Shown here in pieces: positions 1 to 11,075 of a stretch of 64,000 bases of DNA. A model generated the notes under the pieces. That model was not told where the DNA came from and searched no databases. It saw only the letters and a list, made by a program, of their open reading frames with translations. The stretch comes from Zingiber officinale. Lineage: Eukaryota; Streptophyta; Magnoliopsida; Zingiberales; Zingiberaceae. Position numbers and translations under genes: made by a program. Numbering within the stretch: the stretch's first letter is position 1; the number at the start of each line of letters is the position of its first letter. The stretch spans positions 16,090,877-16,154,876 of the forward strand of contig NC_055992.1 in NCBI RefSeq assembly GCF_018446385.1. Direction: 5' to 3'.

Positions 1-11
1 AAGTCATCATG

Positions 12-60
12 TATAACCTTGGTTATGTGATTACCAGGTAATCACATAACCAAGGTTATA
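12..60. repeat. Perfect 49-bp palindrome
   Basis: Two 24-bp arms (12-35 and 37-60) are exact reverse complements around one base. Related shorter versions of the arm (AACC-TTGG-TTAT type) recur near 862-895, so it probably belongs to the foldback structure of the element that ends at 918. Confidence 0.9.
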
Positions 61-179
61 GGGAATAAAACATAACCAAATGTTGTTTGGTTCAACTTAG
101 GTAATGCAACAAAAACTTGTTTGTTTGAAGATTTTAATGAATACCCTAGTTTAATATTTTACTGTATTACCCTCAGTTA

Positions 180-230
180 CAAAAATAAATATACATAATA
201 ATAATAATATTATTATTGTTATTATTATTA

Positions 231-263
<33 letters not shown>

Positions 264-680
264 TATTTTTTAATGTTTTTTTACTTTTCTTTTTCCGGTA
301 TATTTTTTTACTTTTTTATGTTTTTTTTAAATTTTTTAATGTTTTTATATTTTTATATTATTTATATTTATATTTTTTTATTTTTTTACATTTTTTTAAT
401 TTTAAATTTTATTTATTTATTTTTTTTAAAAATTTTTATATTTTTTAAAATTTTTAAAATTTTTTAAAAAATTTTAAAATTTTAAATTTTTATAATTTTT
501 TTTTAAATTTTTTAAAATTTTTAAAATTTTTTAACATTTTTAAAATTTTTATTTTTTATTTTTTATTTTTTATTTTTAAATTTTTTATTTTTTTTAAAAT
601 AAATAATTTTTAAATTTTTTAAAACATTTTTTTTATTTTTTTACTTTTTTTAATATTTTTTTACATTTTTTCTCTTTTTT
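180..680. repeat. T-rich low-complexity tract with (TTA)n
   Basis: Almost only T and A: an ATT/TTA microsatellite (about 195-265) followed by poly-T runs broken by A. A long open frame here codes only for Phe/Ile/Leu/Tyr runs and is a composition artefact. No gene is seen. Confidence 0.95.
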
Positions 681-1617
681 TCATGTTTTTTCTTATCGGA
701 GGGTATTTTTGGTTAAAAAAATTCGTTAACCCCGGAATCAACAAAAACCTTAGTTTTATGAGATTTTTCGATTCCGGGCTGCATGACCCTTTTGCTGACG
801 TGTCGGGCATGGAAAATTACTTGGGAATCATCGAATACCTAAACCAAACAAGGTTTTTGTTGATAACCTTGAATGGATAACTAAGGTTATCAAGAATAAC
901 CCCGAACCAAACACACCCTTAGAGTTTTCTTAGAACCCCAATTTTTTTTATGTTATCAAAGGGGGAGAAGGAAAAGTATAAGTCTAGGGGGAGGTAGACC
1001 AAATTTAAATTTTCTATCTTTTTTGCACTTTATTGTAAAATTAGTTAGTTTATTTTTATGTCTATTTAGCCTAGCTTAACTTGGGTTGCTTATATCAAAA
1101 AGGGGGAGATTGTTGGAACCCCAAGGTTGTTTTGGTGTGATCAACAAGTTAAGTTAGATCTTGTGTGATTTTAACCATGTGTCTAAGTGTGCAGGAGCTT
1201 AGGAGCACAAGTAGTATAGCAGAAGACACAGCTAGCGAAAAGGACGGCATGCGGTACGTCTGAGGGACGAGGCGTTGCGGAAGAGTACACCGACAGATGA
1301 GAAGGAAGCGTACGGTGGTTCCGAGGGACGAGAAGCCGAAGTGGAAGACTGCTCGGGGAGCAAGAGACACAGCTAGCAAGAAGGTCGGCACGGGGTGCGA
1401 CCGAGGGACGAAAACTGCGGATGAGTACACTGGCCGATGAGAAGGAAGCACGCGACGATTTCGAGGGATGAGAAGCCGCAGTGTAAGTCTGATCGAGAAG
1501 ACCGAAAGTTGGGTTCGGGTGAGCCATATTCCGAATGGCCGAGATCACCCAAGAGAGCGAATAGAGCCGGAGCAGAAGACTTGGGCTGAAAAAGTCAATG
1601 ATGTTGACTTTCCCCAT

Positions 1618-1801
1618 TCGGGGTGCCCGAAACTATCCGGGGCGCCCGGAACAGTTCGGGGCGCCCCGAACAGTTCGGGGCGCCCGGAACAGTTCGGGGT
1701 GCCCGGACCGAAAATATATCCAGATCCAGGTCAAACCGAGATCTATGCGTTGGGGATAAAATTTTATCCCCCCAGGGCGCCTGGAACCCTTCGGGGTGCC
1801 C
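1618..1801. repeat. Sirevirus LTR palindromic repeat cluster
   Basis: About four to five units of roughly 20 bp built on CGGGGCGCCC and GGAACAGTTC alternate here, with a weaker unit at 1779-1801. The copy of this LTR at 14885-15510 has only about two such units. Clusters of palindromic motifs in the LTR are a described property of Sireviruses and are thought to be regulatory. Confidence 0.75.
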
Positions 1802-2896
1802 CAACCAAGGCTATAAATACAGTCTGTTGATTGCTACTCGGATATCGTACCGGTTCCCCTGTACAAAAATTTTGTACAAGTCCTGAACCTTTCCTAACAA
1901 CCTATTGTGTTCTTTAGAAATTAAATTTGGAATCGCAAATAGAACTTAACATTATTGATTCCAATTCAACTTATCTGTTCTTAGAGGTTTAGACTTGGAT
2001 CGCAAATGATGCTTAACATTATTAATCCAAATCCACCTATGTTACAAATTCAATTAAATATTTATTTCAGAGATCGACTTCCAGGTTAAACATGGCGAGG
2101 CACTAGGCCTTCTTGGGTATGGGATCATCCACCACTTCCTAGACAAAACCTTTCAACGAAATTCAATATTTAATCTCCTTATAGTAACCCTAGGTTTAAC
2201 CATTAAGAACAATCGAATCACAAGATCGAAAAAACTAAAAGAAACACAAAGTCGAATCATAAATCCGAAACCTATAATCGTTAGTCTCTTGTGTTTGGTA
2301 TTTCAAGATCTAAACAAAAGAATAAACTAGTTATGATGCGGAAACTAATAACTAGTTATACCTTTTGTAGATTATAGACCTCACGATCTTCTGCCGTATT
2401 CCTCTTCTTATCTCGGATCTCGTATGGGCGACGATCTACCGAGACGAAAATCCACCCAAGCCTCCTTCTTCTCCTTGCAAGTTTCAGCCACCAACAATCT
2501 CCTAGAGATGAAGAACTTCGGCCACCAACCATGCTCCAAGGGATGCTAAGAAACAAAGCCTCCTTTCTCTACTTCTTCTCCAAGCCAAATCTGGCCACCA
2601 AAATCTCCTTGAGAGTTGATGTTGCCGACCACCAAAGAAGAAGAAAAGGAGAAGAGGAAGAAGATGAGGGTTGGCCACCACCAAGGAATAGAGGAGAGGA
2701 ATAATAGATGTGTTGTTGTGTAACACCCCAAATTTCATGATTTGGAGTCCTAAAAGACCTTATTAAAATCTAGAAATTCTTTAGAAAAATTCTAGAGATT
2801 TTTAGAAATTTTTAGAGTATTTTTATGCAATTTTAGGAGTTCGTTTGGTATTTTTACCAAGAGGAAGAAGTTTAAAAAAATAATAAAAAAAAAAAG

Positions 2897-3264
2897 GGTT
2901 GTAGAAGTTGGGTTTCGAACCCAGCACCCCGGACCCAAGCAAAATCGGCCCAACCAACCGAGCTGCGCTCAATTTGTTAATCATATATGGAGCGATATAT
3001 ATTTAAGCAGTAGTTAAGAACAGTTAAAATAAAAGGGAAATTAAACGCTCGGTTGAGGTTTCGAAACCGTGACCAGAGGTTTCGGTTAAACACAGCCAAC
3101 CAACTCTTCCAGCGGGCGTTTCTTATTAAAGAAGGAGAAATATTCTATTTGAGCAGTAGTTAGGAAATGGAGAATAAATACGAAATAAAATGGTTGCAGC
3201 CGAGATTCGAACCCACAAGTTGGGCTTTAAGCAGAACGCAGCCCACCAACAGACCGGCCGAACT
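2897..3264 (-). repeat. Three tandem tRNA-like modules in a Gypsy LTR
   Basis: Three diverged units (about 2897-2971, 3044-3121 and 3186-3264), spaced about 145 bp, each contain on the minus strand a pol III box A-like stretch (AGCTCGGTTGGTTGGGC in the first) and a box B-like stretch (GGGTTCGAAACCC; GGTTTCGAAACC; GGGTTCGAATCTC). The spacers are also related (GAGCAGTAGTTAGGAA and variants). They are too degenerate for functional tRNA genes; I read them as tRNA-derived sequence amplified inside the LTR. Confidence 0.7.
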
Positions 3265-5029
3265 TTTCTTAATTAAATATATATCGAAATATATTTAAGT
3301 AGTACTAGTTAACAGAAATATGAGAGTATTAAAAGGAGAACTTAAGTTTTGGCCGTGACCTAATTTTTCCCCTCTCCTATTCTTTCTCTCGCGCGGCGTC
3401 GGGGTTCTCTTGGGCGAAATCGCAGCCGCCGCCAGGATTTCTTCCTCCGGTGGCCGGCGAAGGTTTCCTTCCGACGGATCTTCACCAATTGAGACCACCT
3501 CGGCAGGAGGGCGCGTAGGCACGAGGAAGCGGCCGGGGAAACTCAAGCTTCGCCGCAAACCCTAGATTTCTCCCTTCCGGTTGTAAGTCCTAAAAGCAAA
3601 GGTGAGTTGCTTCTCACCTGCAGTAGGAGTTGTTCCGAACTTCGATTTATCTTCATGGTTTTCGGATTTTAGGTTGTGGAGATTTTTGGATTTTGTTCCT
3701 TCTTGATTCGGTTCTGTTCCTTTCCGTTAGTGCTATGCAAGTGAATGTACTTTGATCCTTCTTCTTGATCCGAATCCTAGCATCAGTTGGCAAATTGTTC
3801 CTTTTAAATTTTCAGTTGTGCTTAGGTTTACTTCCATCCGAACCCTAACTTTTAGTTGGAGATTAGTTTTTTTAGCTTCAGTTTTCAAGTTTCTTATTTC
3901 CAGTTCAGCAGATTGTAATCTCTCTTTATTCTAGCATGTTGTTAGATTTTCCAGCCCTAGCATTAAGCCTTCAGTTTTAGTTTAGCTTTTAGTGCTATTC
4001 TACATGTGTTCCAGATTCCTTGATTTAGCATTTCAGTTTCGCTAGTTTAATTGCAGTTTTAGATTTTGTTCTTTCTTCCTCCTTGCGACAATGAAAAAGA
4101 ACAGCCAAGTGTTAAGCAAATCCAGACTTTTGTATCAAACATCTAGTTTTCTTTGTGTAGCAGTAGGCGTGCACAACTAATGAAGCATGAGCAGATTTTT
4201 AGTTTGCATTTAGCTCATAGATTTCTTGTTGATTAGAATAAATTGTCATATGATCAGCCCTGTTTAATAGCATTGCAAATTCAGCCTCTTCGTTATTTAG
4301 TAAGCATGATAAAGAATGAGTATGTGCAGCATTGATTCCTTTATTTCTAGTTTCCTTGATATTAGAAGTTCATGGGCAGATTTTTACAAGTACAATATGC
4401 AGATTTTGATAAGCTCAATATGCAGATTTTTGTTAAGCTTTGCATGCAGATCTATGTTAAGCTTTGTATACAGATTTTCAATACGTAGGGTGTGTTCTAG
4501 TGCACACCAAGTGCTTGATAAAATGCTTAGCTCAATATAATGCTACAGTAGACATTTTAATAGCTCAGTTAATGCAGTAGAAGCATTTAAAATAACTTAT
4601 TTAGTCTTGCTTCAGCTTATATGGGACTACGGTCCAATGGGTGGGCTCCCACAGTCGCCTCTAGGTTCAGATAACCTAGTTAAAGCAAGGTAAGAAAATT
4701 AACTATGAAATCAGTATTTTATTTTCAGCAGTGGCACTGTACTGGATTAGATATCCATTGGGTTGGGCTCCCACAGTCGTCCCTAGGTTTAGATAACCTA
4801 GTAAACCCTACTAGACTCGGAACTTGCAATCCCGGGTTTAGTTAGGGATGCGCGCACAGCAAGTACAGTTGCCGGGCCCATCAGCAGCATGATTACTATT
4901 TTGATCTATTATATAAATAGTTTTCAAAACTTCACAAATTAGTTATGTGAATACAAGTTAGACTCAGTTTAGCATTAATTAGTTCAACTTATGTATCACT
5001 TCAGTTTCCTATTGATACACAGGATAGTT

Positions 5030-5400
5030 CTATGATTAGCTTTACATGTTTAGTAGTTTTACATGTTTAGTAGCTTTACATGTTTAGTAGTTTTACATGT
5101 TTAGTATGCTTCTTTTATAGTTTTATTGGTTTGTGAGCATGACTAGCTATACATGTTTAGTATTTCAGTTAGTATGATTCCTTTATTGCTATTTATGAGC
5201 ATGATTAGCTATACATGTTCAGTATTTCAGTTAGCATGATATGATTTCTTTGCTATTCATGAGCATGAGTAGCTATACATGTTAGTTTTCCAGTTAGTTG
5301 ATTTCTTGGCTATTTATGAGCATGAGTAGCTTTACATGTTAGCATTCAATTTTAGCATGTTTTTATTTATATACATGCATATCGAGTTTTTGTGAGTAGG
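5030..5400 (+). repeat. Tandem repeats inside the Gypsy solo LTR
   Basis: About four 18-bp units (TAGTAGTTTTACATGTTT and variants) at 5039-5105 are followed by about four longer units of 60-70 bp, each with GAGCATGA-TAGCTATACATG and CAGTTAG. No coding potential. Confidence 0.8.
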
Positions 5401-7967
5401 ATAGCGCTCACTAAGCTTTTAGCTTATAGATACTATTTTCCTCCTACTGCAGATAAAGGAAAAAGCTAAAGTATAAGGAAGAAGGCGACAAGGAGGTGCT
5501 GTGACGGTGTGTGATGTGTGGACTATGGAGAGATCCAGAATTAGCTGGCAAAATTGTCAAGAGTTTTCTTTTAGTTCTCTTTTAATGTTATATTGAAATT
5601 GAGTTTATTTCCGCATTTGTAGTTTGATACCTCCTATTGTTGGAGTGATATGGTTGTTTGCCATTGCTAGAGTAGTTTCATATTTTTATTGTGCTATTAT
5701 ACTGCGTGGTTGTGAAATTATATGTTCCAGCCGCCTGTGGCTGAGTATACATGTTATGTATCCCAGTTTGGGGTCACCGGTACAGGGGAGACTCTGCCGA
5801 AATTCTTCGGTAGAATTTCTATGTGATTTTTAATCATACCGGTTAAGTAGAGTTAGTAGTCAAGTAGCGTCCACCTTTAGAGAATAGTAGTAGTGTAGAA
5901 AGGTGGGTCGTTACATGTTGTTAGATGATGCACCTCTACTCTCTCTTTTATATTCCTTGGTCTTGGTAAATAAGAAAAGTTCTAAAACATAATTAAAATT
6001 TCCTTATTTTCCTTGCCAATGTCTAAGAAGGAAAATTTAATAAAACCTTACTTATAATTCTTTCAATGGTCGACCATATCAAATCCTCTAAATAAGGAAA
6101 GTTTTAAACACAAAATTAAAACTTCCTAATTTGTTTCCAGAAATTTTAAAATAAAAAATTCTCTTTTAAAAATTCCCTTCATGGTTGGTTATAAAAGGAA
6201 ACTTTTATAAATTAAAATCTCTCTATTAAAAACATGTGGATGATTTCAAAAAGGAAAGTTTTCTCCAAAATTAAAATCTTTCTTTTAACTACAAATAAGG
6301 AAAGCTATCAAATATTTCTCTTAATCCTTTGTAGAAACTAAAAAGGAAAAATTTATAATTTTTAAAACTCTCTTTTAAAACCATGGAGATGGTTACAAAA
6401 AGGAAAGCTTTATCAAAAATTAAAATCTTCCTTTTAACTACAAATAAGGAAAGATATCAAACCTTTTCCTTAATCCTTTGTAGAAAGCTATAAAGGGAAA
6501 GATTTAATTTTAGAACTCTCTTTTAAAATCATGTCTTCCACATTAGGAAAGATTTAAATTTAAACTCCCCTTTTATTTTATTTTGGCCGACCACCTAAGC
6601 TTGGGTTCAAGCTAGGGCCGGCGACAACTTGACCCATCATGCCTTGGTTTGGCCGACCCTAGTTTGGGCTCTAAGCTAGGCTTGGGCTGCCACCTTAAGG
6701 TGGGTAAGAAGTTGGGTATAGGTGGGTATAAGACTTTATAAATAAGAGGCTACGACAGGGATCGAGAGGAGGAATTAGTTTTGGTCTCCCAATGAACTTG
6801 AGCTTCCCTGTTCGCCCCGAACATCCAACTCGAGTTCATCAATAATAACTCATACCACTAAAGAGTTATTATTGACCTACTGCACCAATCCCATATTACT
6901 ATATGGGCTCTTTCTTATCACGAGTGTGTTAGTCTCCCTGTGTTTAAGATATAGAATGTCCACTAATTAAATAAGTTACTGACAACTCACTTAATTAATA
7001 TCTAGCTCCAAGAGTAGTGCCACTCAACTTTATTGTCATGCCGGACTAAATCCACCTGCAGGGTTTACATGACAATCCTTATGAGTTCCTTAAGGGGGCA
7101 TCATCAACCTAGATTACTAGGACACAGTTTCATTCTATAATCAATAACACACCATATAAATAATATCATTTCCCAACTTATCGGGCATATTAGTTTAACG
7201 AGCTAAATCGCACCCTTTGATAAATTAAAGAAATAAATATTAAGTATATGTGCTTGTTATTATATCATGATTAAGAGTACACACTTTCATAATAACAGAG
7301 ATATTGTTCTTTTATATAGTCAGTATAAAAAAAACTACCTCAAATGGTCCTGCTCAATACACTCATAGTGTACTAGTGTAATTTATTAGTCAAGATAAAC
7401 TAATACCTAATTACACTACAACCACTCCTATGGTTTATCCCATTCCATCTTGGTTGTGAGCAACTATTTATAATTTATAAGGAACTGATAACATGATCTT
7501 CTGTGTGTGGCACCACACACCATGTTATCTACAATATAAATTATTTGAACAACTACACTTAGCATAAATGTAGACATTTGACCAATGTGATTCTTATAAA
7601 TGTTTATACAAAAAGCTAGACTTTTAGTATATACTCTAACACAACCTTGGTCTAGAAGCTTTTATTCAACTCAAGCAATTCATTTTCCAACACTTGTACG
7701 CTTCATTTTTAGATTAGCTTCTTTGTTTTTGCGCTTCACTGCTGTAAGAGGCTTCTCTGTTTGAAGGAGTATTTAGCACTACACTTTCCTTGGATTAACA
7801 ACCTCCCCGGTTATAACCAAGTAAAAATTCTCTTGCCTCTTCTTTCTGTTCTGTTTAGTTAATTTACTTTATGCAAGTGTTATTCTGTTGAAAGTTCGAG
7901 AAGGGTTTCATTATATTATTTTTCAGGTTATTCAACCCCCCTTCTAGCCGACCCCAGCGGTCCAACA

Positions 7968-8418
7968 GAGAAAAAGGTCGGCGGGAGCGCACAGGGAGAT
8001 CAGATGGTTGTAGGTGTGAGGTGGAGAAGGATGGAAGACGATGACGCAAGGGGGAGGGATGAGTTTTATACTCGTGGAACAAGAGGAAGCGAAGCGTCGA
8101 CAGGTTGGGAGAGACAATCGGGTTCGAGGAAGAGGAGGAGCTCCACGCTATATGTCAGGCGAGAGGGGAGGGAGATGGCGCGGGTGAAGATGGCTAGGGC
8201 ATGAGGAAATGAGAGAAAATGAAATATTATAAACTTAGGTATCTCTAATTAAATTCTAGGTTAATTCCTTAATCAACTCCCACTTTTGGATATTCCAAAC
8301 AAGCTTTTCCCAAGCATATAAACTCATCTCCTTAAAATACGTCATCCGAGCTCCGAAAATTTTTCAAAAAATCCCTAAAAATTTCCTTATAGTTATCCAT
8401 CATTTTCGGTATTTTACA
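7968..8418 (-). mobile_element. Gypsy LTR 5' fragment
   Basis: The reverse complement begins TGTAAAATACCG and continues as in 14420-14884 and 39001-39446; the intact relative is the LTR at 46687-49560. It is cut on its outer side by the Sirevirus LTR ending at 7967, the same junction as at 14884/14885, so both came from one event copied by duplication. Confidence 0.75.
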
Positions 8419-9441
8419 ATATCAATAGTACATGATTGTAACGATAGTGTCATCAAACAGGAATAAGATGAAGAAGTAGATAAAAGATATCAAATAGTAC
8501 ATTCCACTAGTTGTTTTGCAATATTTTACAGATGAAGTATCATATCATGTTTTCTAAAATGTAACCTATCATATCTTAGTCCAACACTAAAATTGAATAT
8601 AAAGCCAGAATGTTTGAGGTCATTTAGCTTTAAATTTTCTCTCGGAATAACATTTGGATACCATTAATATATTTAAAATTTTGTATGACAATATTAGCAT
8701 TACATATCTTGTTACAAATATGGTATCTGGAAATTAATTTTTATTTTTTTAAAAAAAACATGTGGTGAATTGACAACAACTTATTTTCTATATCTCCATG
8801 TATGATAAGATTTCAAATACCTTCACCACACCATTAATAAGACAATGATTTCTTATTGGCATCCAAACTCAACATATTCATCGCCTCTATAATGTAATTA
8901 AGTTTGTAAGAGGATGACATCTTTGTCACAATGAATAATGGGTCACTTCCCAACGGTCTCATGATTTACCTCCATATAATCTGGGGGACGGATTGTGAAG
9001 GAAACTTGAGATGAGTGTAATTATCTTAATTTTGCTACAAAAGCAAGGGGTAATGATAGCAAAAGTATAGTAATGAATCTCTTCTGAGACATCCAATAAA
9101 ATCGGATACAGAAAAGTAGTAGTAATGATAAAATTTACATATCTATTAAAAATTACAATTGTCAACAAGAGCTTAACATACAATTCATATTAGGTATGCA
9201 ATTATCATAATTCTTATTGTCACCATAATTCTAAGATTGCATGCCATAATTAATATCATCATAATTTATCACATTGTATACATGCAACTCGTAAACAACT
9301 TGTATATATGGGCTTATTTGGCTTCAACAATAACAAGAACAAATTATTTCCCTCTTTCTCCCCCTTTTATTTCTACGATAATAACTTAGGCACACAACAA
9401 TATAAGATATCAGATAGTACATGATTGTAACGATACTGTCA

Positions 9442-10125
9442 TCAAATAGGAATAGGATGAACAAGTAGAGAAAAGATGATTTCCTTCATCGAAGTGTCAG
9501 GTTCTGTGAATCCATCGCCATGCTTGTATATAACTTCTGTACTTCGCGTAAAGTGGAGTAATACTTCAGTTACTTCTCTAGACAATCCAGTTGCAATAAG
9601 GAGCTCCTCATTCATAGTCTTCCATGCATCTTCAACAAAGCCTAGGAGCTTCTCACATGCAACATCTTCTGATGTTCCATGTTCCTTCATATAGCAATCT
9701 ACTGTTGAGGCAACATGTATCCTCTTTTGTTCTCGCTTCAACCCAAAAAAAGAAAAAGGTGTCTATCAAGCATATATAAATTTGCTATGTTCTAGGGTTC
9801 CTATTGGGATTATAAATTCCCATACACAAAGAAAAAAAAAAACTTAAGTTATGGTTACTATATATATATATACCTCCTTTGAAGCTATGTCATTAGTGAT
9901 ACGGGCAATTGTTCCACAAGCTTCTGCGATCTTTGGTGAGCCTTCGAACCATTCAAATGCTTCCTTTGTGGCCATTGCCTCCTCCATGCCACTCAAAAGT
10001 ACGCAGGAAAACAAGATAAATCCAACACTTATGATTGAAACACGCATGTGCTCTTCTAACTTGGGCACATACTTGTCATCCCTCCATTGGCATTCCTTGA
10101 AGTAAGTTTGAGCTTGAAATTTCCA
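9442..10125 (-). pseudogene. Terpene synthase copy A, exons 6-7 only
   Basis: Host gene fragment. Exon 6 (10125 to 9874, 84 codons) and exon 7 (9735 to 9442, ending PIPI and a stop) match copies B and C almost residue for residue. Exon 6 holds the metal-binding NSE/DTE motif, here NDIASKE continuing to RE across the splice. Both splice sites of the intron between them are kept. Exons 1-5, including the DDXXD motif, are absent: homology to copy B ends just inside intron 5, next to a 42-bp tandem repeat. With only the last 180 or so residues of a protein of about 560, it cannot encode an active enzyme. It would give transcripts antisense-complementary to copy B, which runs in the opposite direction. 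Confidence 0.9.
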
Positions 10126-10163
10126 CTACACATAGTTAATTAACAAAGAATAATTATAACTAA

Positions 10164-10170
10164 GACCTGG

Positions 10171-10209
<39 letters not shown>
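10164..10209. repeat. (AT)n microsatellite in intron 5 remnant
   Basis: An uninterrupted AT run that also occurs, with different lengths, in intron 5 of copy B (12643-12664) and copy C (about 45678-45700). Confidence 0.9.
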
Positions 10210-10213
<4 letters not shown>

Positions 10214-10243
10214 GGGGAAAAAAAATGTAGCTAGGAAGCATAG

Positions 10244-10361
10244 ACATTTTTTAGATAATGCATGTATCTCGGACTAAAATCCTCACATTTTTTAGACTAA
10301 TGCATGTATCTCGGACTAAAATCCTCACATTTTTTAGACTAATGCATGTATCTCGGACGTG
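10244..10361 (+). repeat. 42-bp tandem repeat at the inversion junction
   Basis: Nearly three units of 42 bp, each with TTTTTTAGACTAATGCATG and TATCTCGGACTAAAATCC, start exactly where the left arm's homology to copy B ends (10247). The repeat may mark or follow the rearrangement breakpoint. Confidence 0.85.
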
Positions 10362-10560
10362 TCTTTTAGAATATTTAAAATCCTCATTTTCTAGATGTCG
10401 GTTTAAACTAGATTACTTATCAACGAAAACTTGGGCCGTTGGTAAATTTTGGAGAAAATCCAAAGACACGTTCTTTCTTTTAAAATCAATAATATTATTT
10501 TATTTATTGTATCTTATCATCATTATGTCTCTTTACCATAACTCTTAAATAAAAAATTTC

Positions 10561-10770
10561 AATCTCTTCTGGACAATGCGATGGTTAAAATATGGGGTGT
10601 TACCATATGAGATCTTGGGGTCGAAACTCGACATGACCGAGCATAACCTCCCCCATATCTTGGTCATTTGCACTAATGACTAGTAGTCACCCGTGATTTA
10701 CCTCTTCCGTATTGACCTAAAGACGGGTTGGTGAGGGTGCTGGGGCGAACGAATCACCTTTTTTACTACA
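10561..10770 (+). mobile_element. tRNA-derived SINE with 15-bp target duplication
   Basis: The body has a box A-like stretch (GCGATGGTTAAAATATGG) and a box B-like stretch (GGTCGAAACTC) near the 5' end and finishes in a short T run. It is flanked by a perfect 15-bp direct repeat, TAAATAAAAAATTTC, at 10546-10560 and 10771-10785, as expected for target-primed insertion. Length of about 210 bp fits plant SINEs. It lies in the upstream region of terpene synthase copy B. Confidence 0.78.
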
Positions 10771-11021
10771 TAAATAAAAAATTTCGTTTAATTTTGGTAG
10801 AATAGTAGATGCACTAAATAATCTTTGAATCAGTAAGAATAACTATACGTTCGACTGAAAAATCTGAATAATAATCCAGATAAAAAAAAAGATGTAATAG
10901 ATATATTAAAGTATGTAAAGCTCGTGTCCCATAAAAAAAAAAAAAATTAAAAATAGGAGCATTTATTTTATAACTTTAAATTTTCCCTTCCTTCCAACTA
11001 ACCTCATCAAAAAATACTACT

Positions 11022-11075
11022 TTATAAAAATTTAAGGTTAGAAATCATCTATAAATATAATCTAACAAACCGCAG
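11022..11075 (+). promoter_or_regulatory. TATA boxes upstream of terpene synthase copy B
   Basis: Two candidates: TTTATAAAAATT at about 11021-11032 and CTATAAATATAA at about 11049-11060. The first is about 50 bp from the ATG at 11076 and leaves a short leader. If the second is used, transcription would start near or after 11076 and the next in-frame ATG (11112) would be the likely start. Confidence 0.5.

Larger units (their letters stand above)
1..918. mobile_element. PIF/Harbinger-like non-autonomous element, right part
   Basis: The right end reads GAACCAAACACACCC and is followed by TTA (919-921); its reverse complement, GGGTGTGTTTGGTTC, is typical of Tourist/PIF-Harbinger termini. The related sequence at about 15.70 kb, on the other arm of the inverted repeat, has the same surroundings with one TTA and no element, so it is an empty site. 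The left end is outside the window. The interior has a perfect palindrome (12-60), a very T-rich core (about 180-680) and further terminal-like inverted copies near 860-895. No transposase is visible. The family call is inference from the terminus and the 3-bp target. Confidence 0.6.
2719..5915 (+). mobile_element. Gypsy solo LTR (about 3.2 kb) with 5-bp target duplication
   Basis: It starts TGTAACACCCC, ends GGTCGTTACA and is flanked by perfect TGTTG duplications (2714-2718 and 5916-5920). The 3' end resembles the LTR at 46687-49560 (TTCCAGCCG, TGGCTGAG and a TGCCGAAATT stretch), which points to the same Gypsy lineage. No primer-binding site or protein-coding domain is present. The paralogous Angela-like LTR at about 41.48 kb lacks this insertion. 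It contains tRNA-like repeats (2897-3264) and AT-rich tandem repeats (5030-5400). Confidence 0.88.
1825..7641 (-). mobile_element. Angela-like Copia solo LTR, interrupted
   Basis: Read on the plus strand it starts TGTTGATTGCTACTCGG and ends ACTCTAACA, matching the 2.4-kb LTRs of the element at 22940-32846 from end to end, so it is a solo LTR in minus orientation. A Gypsy solo LTR (2719-5915) sits inside; without it the LTR is about 2.6 kb. Flanks CAGTC (left) and CAACC (right) look like a decayed 5-bp target duplication. The homologous Sirevirus LTR at 15170-15240 is uninterrupted at this point, so it is an empty site. Confidence 0.85.
919..7967 (+). mobile_element. Sirevirus (Copia) 3' end with LTR, fossil, split by nested LTRs
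   Basis: 919-1110 is the 3' non-coding part and contains polypurine tracts (AAAGGGGGAGA near 958 and again at 1098-1110), a Sirevirus trait. The LTR starts TGTTGGAACCCC at 1111, runs to 1824, is interrupted by a solo LTR (1825-7641), resumes at 7642 and ends CGGTCCAACA at 7967. The LTR carries a TATA-like CTATAAATAC at 1811-1820 and GC-rich inverted repeat units at 1618-1710. The same LTR occurs reversed at 14885-15510 and partly at 39447-39770. No coding part lies in the window; the rest of the element would be to the left. Confidence 0.8.
8419..10247 (-). repeat. Left arm of the terpene synthase inverted repeat
   Basis: It is the near-identical reverse complement of 12606-14419 (few differences per hundred bases in the parts compared). 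It contains terpene synthase exons 6-7 (copy A) and about 1 kb of 3' flank. Homology stops at 10247, which corresponds to the start of intron 5 in copy B. The inverted repeat extends outward through 7968-8418, the Sirevirus LTR and 919-1110. Confidence 0.9.

Noticed and set aside
216-467. Open frame rich in Phe/Ile/Leu/Tyr, looks like a membrane protein
   Set aside because: Pure T/A low-complexity tract; any frame without stops here codes for hydrophobic residues.
2897-3264. Functional tRNA genes
   Set aside because: Box-like motifs are present but the stems do not look conserved, and all three lie in an LTR; treated as tRNA-like relics.
8004-8204. Arg-rich small protein
   Set aside because: Gypsy LTR fragment sequence, repeated at 14.7 and 39.2 kb with shifting frames.
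9476-9694. Plus-strand frame opposite terpene synthase exon 7
   Set aside because: Exact antisense shadow; the same shadow appears opposite copies B and C.
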